Shown: positions 56,765-64,000 of the stretch, one piece after another
Layout of the letters: every line of letters begins with the position of its first letter
How positions within the stretch are numbered: the first letter of the stretch is position 1
Assembly (NCBI GenBank): GCA_933228895.1
Contig: OW121846.1
Span: forward strand, 113,587,336-113,651,335
Direction: 5' to 3'
DNA: 64,000 bases
Source: Platycnemis pennipes
Lineage: Eukaryota > Arthropoda > Insecta > Odonata > Platycnemididae
The notes under the pieces: model-generated
The model's database searches: none
The model's input: only the letters and a program-made list of their open reading frames with translations
What the model was told of the DNA's origin: nothing
Position numbers and translations under genes: made by a program

Positions 56765-57569
56765 TCTAAGGAACTTCATTTGGAAGGAAGGCATTCCCCC
56801 ATTCCATCTAAGAACGGCATTACAGTTACAGGGCAGTGCTGGGACAGACTCAGGCTTTTGTAATTGGACAGCGCCGAAAGCGCATCGTTGCATCCGTGCT
56901 GCTCACCCCAACCGGAATTACACAGTGGTAGCTTGAGTAAATTACTGTTGTTTGCGTTGGCTGTTGTGTGTGTAATGTTTATGAGAAACGGAAACTTAAA
57001 ATTATTAACATATTTATAACTCCTGCTACAAACATTAATTGCAGGAGCGCTAAATCTAGGTTAAAGCAAAACTAAAATTATTTACAAAAGATTACTTCCT
57101 CTCTTTTTTTCTACATCTTTTTTGAGGAAGTGGTGGGCCTCTTTTATGGATTTTATTATTTTTATATTTTTTCTGGTTTTAATCCATATATTTATTATTA
57201 TTATTTTTTGCTTTTTTTGTTGCTTAAGAAACGCCTGCTTCGGTGTTTCTGGCCATCTTTTCGAATATTTCATTACAATAATAGAATAATACAGTATTTT
57301 AATAAAAATTGACTTAGAAAACAAGGAAAGCCTCGAGCCTTTTGAAGTAGTCCTGTAACACCAATACGTGCTTTCGCCCTTGCTGGCCGTGGTAGGATGG
57401 TATGTCGAGGATATCAAAGAGGCATAAGTCTTCTCCCTTCAATGAGTGAGGTTATTCAAAGTGGCTGTAGTTTTTTTCCCTTGGGACTAAGTCCCAAATG
57501 TGTTCAAGAAGTGTATTCCTAGTGGATCCCAGTCGATGTTTAAAATTTTGACGAAGTTTGGTAATAAAG

Positions 57570-58720
57570 TCATTGAGGGAAAAGTTTGTGGGCATGTCGA
57601 ACCTCCGTAATGGGCACTAATCTTGACAGTCGTAAAAGACTGCGAATGGATTTGTTTTGAAAAGTCTCCATTTGTCTGCGAATGGATATATTTTTCGCAA
57701 AGATCTCGAACCCGTACGTTAAAACCGGACGTATGGCTGACGAGCGAATTCTCGCCTGATGAGAAAGCGGGGATCCTTCTTGACAGAGCTTCTGCACTGC
57801 TTTTCCTGCTCCTAATGCCTTGAGTTTACAATATTTGAGATGCTACCGGTAGGTTAGTTGGCTGTCCAATATTAGGCCGAGAAATTGGTGGGAATTAGCC
57901 CTTGGTATTTTTTGTTTATATAGTATCGGTATAATGTGTGGGGCGTGTTTGCGTTTCTTGCCATAGTTGACATGTGTAATTTTTGTGGGGTTAATATTAA
58001 TCCTCCAAGTTTGTGTCCATTTGTGTAATAGTGTCAAGTGTTTGTTTACTTTGTTTATGTTCGAGTATCCGGTGAAAGATGTGGCTGAGAGCGCGGTATC
58101 ATCAGCATACATGCAAAATGTTTGTGTTTTGTGTTGTTGGGAGATCGTTTACGTATATGTTGAATAATATCGGACTGACTAGAGAGCCCTGTGGAACCCC
58201 AGACTCAGCCGGGCGGAGCGAAGAGAGGGACTTCCCTTCCGCTACGCAAAAGGTTCTGTCCCTCAGGTAACTCCTAATGAGACAGATGACGGCGACCGGA
58301 AAATTGTATCTGCCAAGTTTGAATAGGAGACCCTGGTGCCAAACTCGATCAAACGCCAGCGCGACGTCTAAGTATATCATGTCTGTGACTTTTTTCCTGT
58401 TGAAACCGTGAGAAATGGTTTCAACAAGGCGTATTATTTGATGTAAAGCTGAAGTGTTTCGCCGAAACCCAAGCTGTTCGGGTTTAAGGATGTTGTTGGA
58501 ATATGCATGGGTTTCTAGGGATTTGAGAATAATTCGTTCGAAAATTTTGGATAGGCTCGAAAGAAGGGATATAGGACGGCAATTGTCAGGAATTGTGGAA
58601 TCTTTTCCTGGCTCGGGAATGAGGCATATTTTGGCGGTTTTCCAGGAAGAAGGATAATGGGAAATACGGAAAGAATGGTTAATTATATCAGAAAGAAGGG
58701 ATAGGAATTTTGGACAGACT
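57570..58720 (-). pseudogene. jockey-type LINE reverse transcriptase, frameshifted
   Basis: Minus strand from about 58670: SSWKTAKICLIPEPGKDS, NCRPISLLSSLSKIFERII, EQLGFRRNTSALHQI, MIYLDVALAFDRVWHQGLLF (catalytic Asp in FDRVWH), SGVPQGSLVSPILFNIYVND. A one-base shift near 58115 separates this from MYADDTALSAT (YADD catalytic pair), then TWRININPTKITHV, HQFLGLILDSQLTYR and, further on, SAIRPVLTYGFEIF. All RT motifs 0 to 7 are present in order. Upstream endonuclease and ORF1 are absent: 5' truncated. Confidence 0.9.
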
Positions 58721-59149
58721 CAGATTCTCGACGACACTTTATACTCTTTCGATCATGGTGAATTTAAATCACGCGCTGCAAAACACTTTTCTTGCCTTTT
58801 GGTATCTTAAGGAATGGTGCCTGACCCGTAGAAGAGCTGTCTCTAAAATACGCGATGCATTGCCAAACCATTTAAATGGAATATTCTTGAAATATTCTTA
58901 AAACACACTCATAGTGAACAGGTCAGTTACTTCGTCAGCAGTAATGGTTTACGCTTTAGCTCTCTCTATCCCATAATCCTCCGGTTTCTCTATATTACGT
59001 GGCCTCGTGACGTTTTACCGGTCCATCGACTCAACGAGAAGAGTGTAATCGGAATAATCATGGGCTGAGGAAGTTTTGGAATGAACTTGGCCCTTCGTTC
59101 ATAGACTCGCTGCATTTAATGCACGTCGCGGCGTGGATCCATCCAGGTG

Positions 59150-59840
59150 AGGTAAGCGGCCTTCGGAACATTTGGGCGGCGGGAAAACAAGCAGCGGACC
59201 ACAAAAGCAAGTCGGGGCCGGAGAGGTACCTGCACGGCGGCGTGGATTAGTCGAGGGCTTAATGGAGAGGCGAGGAGTTCATGAAATGCCTTTGCGTCCG
59301 TTGGCAGGCAGCGGAGGGCAGGTCTGCGAGTCAAGTAGTGACGAGGAGGCACAATGGGGCGAGGAGATGCGGGCCCGCGAGAAGAAAGGCCCCCCTCGCC
59401 GTCTTCCTCGGGTAACTCGAGACTGGCTGGGCCCCGCCTTGTTCGTCCGCGCTCAATGCGAGCGTGGGACCAAGGAAAGGCTCCGCCAACTATTGTGCAC
59501 CGGGACGGCCCGATTGTGCCGCCGCCACTCCAGACTCATCCTCTGACTCCTTCCGCTCCTCACCGCCCTTCGCCTTCCGAAATCGGATCCATATGGTCGC
59601 TGCCGAGGAGTTTTTCGTCTCACCGTCAATGGGTGGGAAATTTTCTCCCGAGAGGGGGATGGTATTGCGAGGGGTGATGGGGGTGGCCAGCCTACGTCCG
59701 CCTTAGACGACAACTGGGGCCAGCACCACCGAGTGTAGTGGACGCACCTGTATGCCTTCCATCTTAGCGCACAGGGGAGCGAGCAGATCAAGTCCAACGA
59801 CTGCGCTGAGAACGAGAAACTACTTGGACCCATGCATCCA
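59150..59840. other. GC-rich island with overlapping open frames
   Basis: CpG-rich compared with everything nearby. Plus frames 59172-59546 and 59354-59677 and minus frame 59833-59453 are all open, as GC-rich DNA allows. The 59354 frame is Pro/Ser/Arg-rich (APPTIVHRDGPIVPPPLQTH). Could be a CpG-island first exon of a neighbouring gene or unusual repeat DNA; no domain seen. Confidence 0.35.
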
Positions 59841-59997
59841 GCGCATTCAATACATTTCTTCCTTAGTTCTTGAGCAAGGAGCTAAGCAAGCTGGACTTTA
59901 CTTCGATTGCTACAGCAATAGACATGCTTTAACACTAGTTTAATGCTATTTGTTTTCACTCCACTTTCGACGGAGGTGTCAGAGAGCGAGGAATATG

Positions 59998-60073
59998 AAT
60001 AGCAGGAATGGGAGAGACAGGAATGGGAATGACAGGAATGGGAAAGACAGGAATGGAGAAGGCAAGGGTGGGA
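59998..60073 (+). repeat. minisatellite, 15-bp unit, about 5 copies
   Basis: Units of the form GACAGGAATGGGAA(T/A), with variants GCAGGAATGGGAGA and GGCAAGGGTGGGA at the ends. Confidence 0.8.
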
Positions 60074-60299
60074 GCGCGGATGGCGATCGACGAAGACGAA
60101 ACCTCGCTCCAGTCCAGGCCGAAACTACTCCCATTACATCGCATACCACACCTACTATTGCATCGCATATCACTCATTCTACTACCATTACATTACTTAT
60201 TCCCCTATGTTATGAAATTAGTGTTAGTATTCTTACCACTAAAGACTATAAAAGATAATTTGATTGCGAATTGTATGACGTAAGGAAGTGATCTCCGTT

Positions 60300-62264
60300 T
60301 AAAATAAAAACTCAATGATCGAGCATTGGAATGAGATAATTTTTTGATACCATTACCCAGTCTCAGTATGGTCGTTATTTCTAAAAATCAATTTAGTTCT
60401 TCTTATTGCAGAACATGAAAATCATCATGATGAAGTTAAGTATCTATTTCTTTTATTATTTCTGAAGATTTCAATTAAATGGAATGCCACCGTACGAAAT
60501 TTTGTATGTGAAATGTCATTGTATTAACTTTTATATACTAGTTTACATAGAATTTAAATTATCATACAAATCTAGAATTTTGAAGGAGATGGGCAAATCT
60601 TTAAGATTTTCCACAGATTGAATGATTTTGGAATTCCGTCTTCTTAATTTGCTTCGTTCTTTCAATTACGTTTTGGTCCAGAAGTTAATGTAAAGAAATT
60701 GAAAATTAAGGATAAAAAAGTATACTCCCACATGAAAAAATAAACAAATACATTTTTAGTCTGCAACTTTCTTTTTTCAATGTACAGGCGTATGGGTTCA
60801 CTTTTCTGGCCACACATGAATGAAAACATGATGCATTTGATTCGTAATTAGCTTTCGATCAATTTTTGAAGACCATTCATGAAAAAAATACTTTTGCATA
60901 TTAACACTGTATTTGAATCAGTTTATTTTCAATCAATTTTTTAAGACATGAAAATAATTCTTTTACGTATTGTTGTATTTCTCAACTCGGGGCTGACCTG
61001 AACGCCACCGAGCGCGTCCACCTACGGTCTACGGATTATTGGCCAACCACTGCAGGTTAACTGCGTAATAAGCAAGTCTAGGATAAGCAGTCATTTGAGC
61101 AGTAAGAGCGGAGGTTTTTGGGCGTGAGCCAATAAAATATTCTGCAAAGAAAATATTAACGCACCTGCACAAGACAATCTGTGGTATTTTAAGCGCTAGG
61201 GATGACTTTGATAGCAACACTATTTTCGCGACACCCGAAAAGAGGAGAGCAGAAAATACAAACTTAGCTATAAGCCTGAAGACTTAAACTAGACTACAAA
61301 AGAAAATGAAGAATAATCTTCGATTTCTGTATTGTCTTGATGAAAACTTTATAGTCTCTAGAGTACGTTCTTGAAGTCGTTTGACTTAAAAGTAAGCATC
61401 AGTAAGTAAAAGTAAGTAAAGTTAAGCATTTTTCGTAATTAATTAATTTAGTGAACAATTTCAACGGCGCGAAAACACGATGGCAAGTATCGCATGCCGG
61501 TCAATGATGCCGTAGACACGAACATTTTCCTCTCACAGCCAGTAGGTGATCCTTCGAACACCACGAAGCCAGGCCAGTGATTATATTGCAATTTATTGCA
61601 TCAGTATATCGGACTTGGAAAAATTTAATCAACTATTGTTTGCACATCGACTCACCAAGGCTAATATTTTGATGCCAGCGCCGCACATCCAGCAAGCGAT
61701 GGCAAATAATTAATAGAACAAAAGTATTGAATTATTTGCGATACCTCAATTTTTGCAAAAGCGCATTCTATACCTAATACTTTGTGCCATGGTATTTCAA
61801 TGTGAAAATGACCTTCCAAACCCGGATGCAAACAATTGACAAGCAAGTAGTTGGAGATGGCAGTGAAAGCAATGAGTTAGCCGTTGGTTATTGATTTCAT
61901 TATAAACAAAGTTTTCGGTTACTTATCGAGTAGGATTCCTCCTCTCGTTAGGATTCATGATACATTGCAAGAAACATTTTGCTGGAGCAAGAGGCGCAGC
62001 GGAAAAGCCAAATTTGGTTATTACTCTTATTGTTTGACTTTCATTGGGATTCAAGGAGGAAAGTTTCTGTTGAAAAACCCTTGGAATACGAAACATCTAA
62101 CCTATCAAACAAGGATCGTAATGCAACGAAGTGAGTACTAATATTTCTTTCCACTTCTCTTCACTCTATAACGAATGACGAATTAATAATTCCTTGAATG
62201 GGCTTGGTTTTGTCTCCGGACTGAGTCAGCGATGGGAGTTGTATAATACTCCGGCAGGGAAATA
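60300..62264. other. AT-rich DNA, no gene recognised
   Basis: No coding region or clear element. A short AGTAAGTAAA cluster lies at 61390-61425. Confidence 0.35.
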
Positions 62265-62462
62265 TTCAAATAGGAACATTCGATAGTCGAGTGAATAAAA
62301 TGTCGAAAATATTAATTTTGGCACACTGCAGTTGTATTTACAGTATTAATGTCATATTTTTTTAAATATAGCACAAGAACAGTGGACAGGGAATATATTC
62401 GTGATGACTAAGAATTGCATCACTGATAACACTGAAATGTTAATTAATGGTCAAATTTATCA
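62265..62462 (+). repeat. direct repeat unit, copy 1
   Basis: About 198 bp nearly identical to 62803-62999 (TTCAAATAGGAACAT start, CACAAGAACAGTGGACAGGG inside). Start-to-start spacing 538 bp. Non-coding. Confidence 0.85.
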
Positions 62463-62802
62463 TTCTCACCTTCATGAGGAATCGTTGGAAGAATATAATG
62501 AAGGTTATTTCTTTCATAATAATTCTGGTCTACGTTTTAGCATTGTCTCTATGGCTTGATTGTCAGTGAAGAATCAGTATAAAAGGATTAGTCATGTACT
62601 TAAAGTAGTCGAGCAATATCTTTGACCTCTCTTTTCGCTATTTTCGTTTAATTTATTACGAAAACCTGAAATCTCATAGAATTTTGCGGAAAAATATTCT
62701 CGGTGCTTAAATTTGTGTTTCTGTGTTAGACAACACCTGCCTTCCTCAATCTCTCATTTGTGCCAACCAAGTTGCTGAGCGTGGGTGCATAGCATGTTCA
62801 CG

Positions 62803-62999
62803 TTCAAATAGGAACATCGGATAGTCGAGTGAATAAAATGTCGAAAATATTAATTTTGACTCACTGCAGTTGTATTTACTGTATTAATGTCATATTTTTT
62901 TAATATAGCACAAGAACAGTGGACAGGGAATATATTCGTGATGACTGAGAATTTCATCACTGATAACACTGAAATGTTAATTAATGGTCAAGTTTATCA
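62803..62999 (+). repeat. direct repeat unit, copy 2
   Basis: Second copy of 62265-62462, roughly 95 percent identical by eye. The 340 bp between the copies is not duplicated in the window. Confidence 0.85.
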
Positions 63000-63365
63000 A
63001 GTTATGATAAATCATAATCATAAAAAGAATAATAAAAAGAAATAATCATGATTTAAGTTATGATTCTTTTTTTTTCGACGAAAGATTAGTCTTCGGTACC
63101 CATTAAAATAGCAGTGATAAATCCATACATCTGCGACTTGTTGCTGCCTGAAAAACGAAAATATTGTTTATCATATCGTATCGTTTCACCTCATGGAACA
63201 TATTCCTCACTATTAATGAAGGAATTATAGTAAGCGATGTTCTGAACAATACCAGTAAATATTTTCAGGCAGGACCTTGTAATATCCACTAAATAAAAGA
63301 ATCCCAAAAAACTTGCTAATATATGGCCAATATTGATAGAATTCATTGATTGTTATTTAGCAAAA

Positions 63366-63482
63366 GATATTGATTTTTGTCCAGCAAAAACGAGAAGAAA
63401 AGTCAGCAATATCAAATTGGTTTTTATCTAGTAAAAGACATTGATTTTTTTGCAAAAAAGAGAAGAAAAGTCAGCAATATCA
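63366..63482 (+). repeat. short tandem duplication
   Basis: AGAAGAAAAGTCAGCAATAT and preceding ATTGATTTTT occur twice with about 70-bp spacing (63366-63414, 63438-63482). Confidence 0.75.
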
Positions 63483-64000
63483 GGAGGAAGTTGGAACAAT
63501 ACCGTATTCTCAAAGTTCATCAGCACTTGTCTCATTCAAATACTCATTTGCTTCTTCTATCCTCAGCGATTTCTCAAAACACATTTTTTGAAGATAAGAC
63601 CATACAATTCAATTAGAATTGTAAAAAATATGAAAAATTGACAAAACGTTACAAAATTTTGTTGCGAAAAAATTATCTCCAAATTGTAATCCTTAATTCA
63701 TAGGCTCACCAGCATTTCTTTAACAGACAAAGAATTAAAATATAACTCGACACGATAAAGCAAATTGCAAAAGCAAGCAGATACAAAGATGACATGGTTG
63801 ACAAAATTCTTAAATTAAAAAATGAATGCGTGCAATTTTAGATATTAATAGTTTTTTAAACTTGACACCCCAGAAAAGAGAACTTAGGAAAAACTATTTT
63901 TCATTGACAAAACATAGAGTGGCTAGGTTTTTAACCAACGACGGATATAAGACAACATTTTCGCGCCAACGACACTCCACTAATTAATTGTGAATGATAA

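Noticed and set aside
1..64000. CRISPR arrays, operons, rRNA
   Set aside because: None seen; spliceosomal introns and element types show animal nuclear DNA.

Overview
Eukaryotic genomic DNA, almost certainly arthropod and probably insect: AT-rich, with introns of 80 bp to 10.6 kb and a dense mix of Penelope-like, jockey-type and other LINE, pogo-like, P-like, hAT-like and piggyBac-like elements and tRNA-derived SINEs. The species cannot be named from sequence alone.

One host gene is clearly readable. Eleven exons on the + strand (2087 to 44017) join in compatible splice phases into 558 codons plus a stop. They encode the linker and the complete C-terminal mu-homology domain (muHD) of an FCHo/Syp1 protein (FCHO1/FCHO2 family), the early clathrin-mediated endocytosis adaptor. 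The 5' exons with the membrane-bending F-BAR domain lie outside the left edge. The fourth intron uses a GC-AG splice pair.

The introns hold nested mobile elements. Main ones: a long repeat with an inserted short-TSD element, then an inverted Penelope-type hammerhead pair with a TTAA-flanked MITE inside it (2.8-4.9 kb); a P-like transposon with a THAP-domain exon, TIRs and an 8-bp TSD (5.7-7.8 kb); a foldback tRNA-derived SINE (13 kb); a Penelope fragment split by a hAT-type MITE with perfect 8-bp TSDs (15.3-16.3 kb); TIR elements at 20.0, 22.2, 26.6, 31.0 and 34.2 kb; a solo Penelope-type terminal repeat carrying a nearly consensus hammerhead ribozyme (29.0 kb); a 2.85-kb transposon with about 645-bp TIRs (38.5-41.3 kb); and a fresh-looking Penelope insertion with an open 392-codon RT plus GIY-YIG frame and a second well-formed hammerhead (41.5-42.9 kb).

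Downstream of the FCHo stop (44018-64000) no host gene is confidently seen. The region holds a candidate 3' UTR, a TTAA MITE, a pogo-like element with GC-rich interior, LINE remnants (50.4, 54.6, 55.8 and 57.6-58.7 kb), a full-length tRNA-SINE with a 13-bp TSD, a 22-bp-arm perfect palindrome with two CRE-like cores (53.7 kb), a GC-rich island (59.1-59.8 kb) and a 200-bp direct repeat (62.3/62.8 kb).
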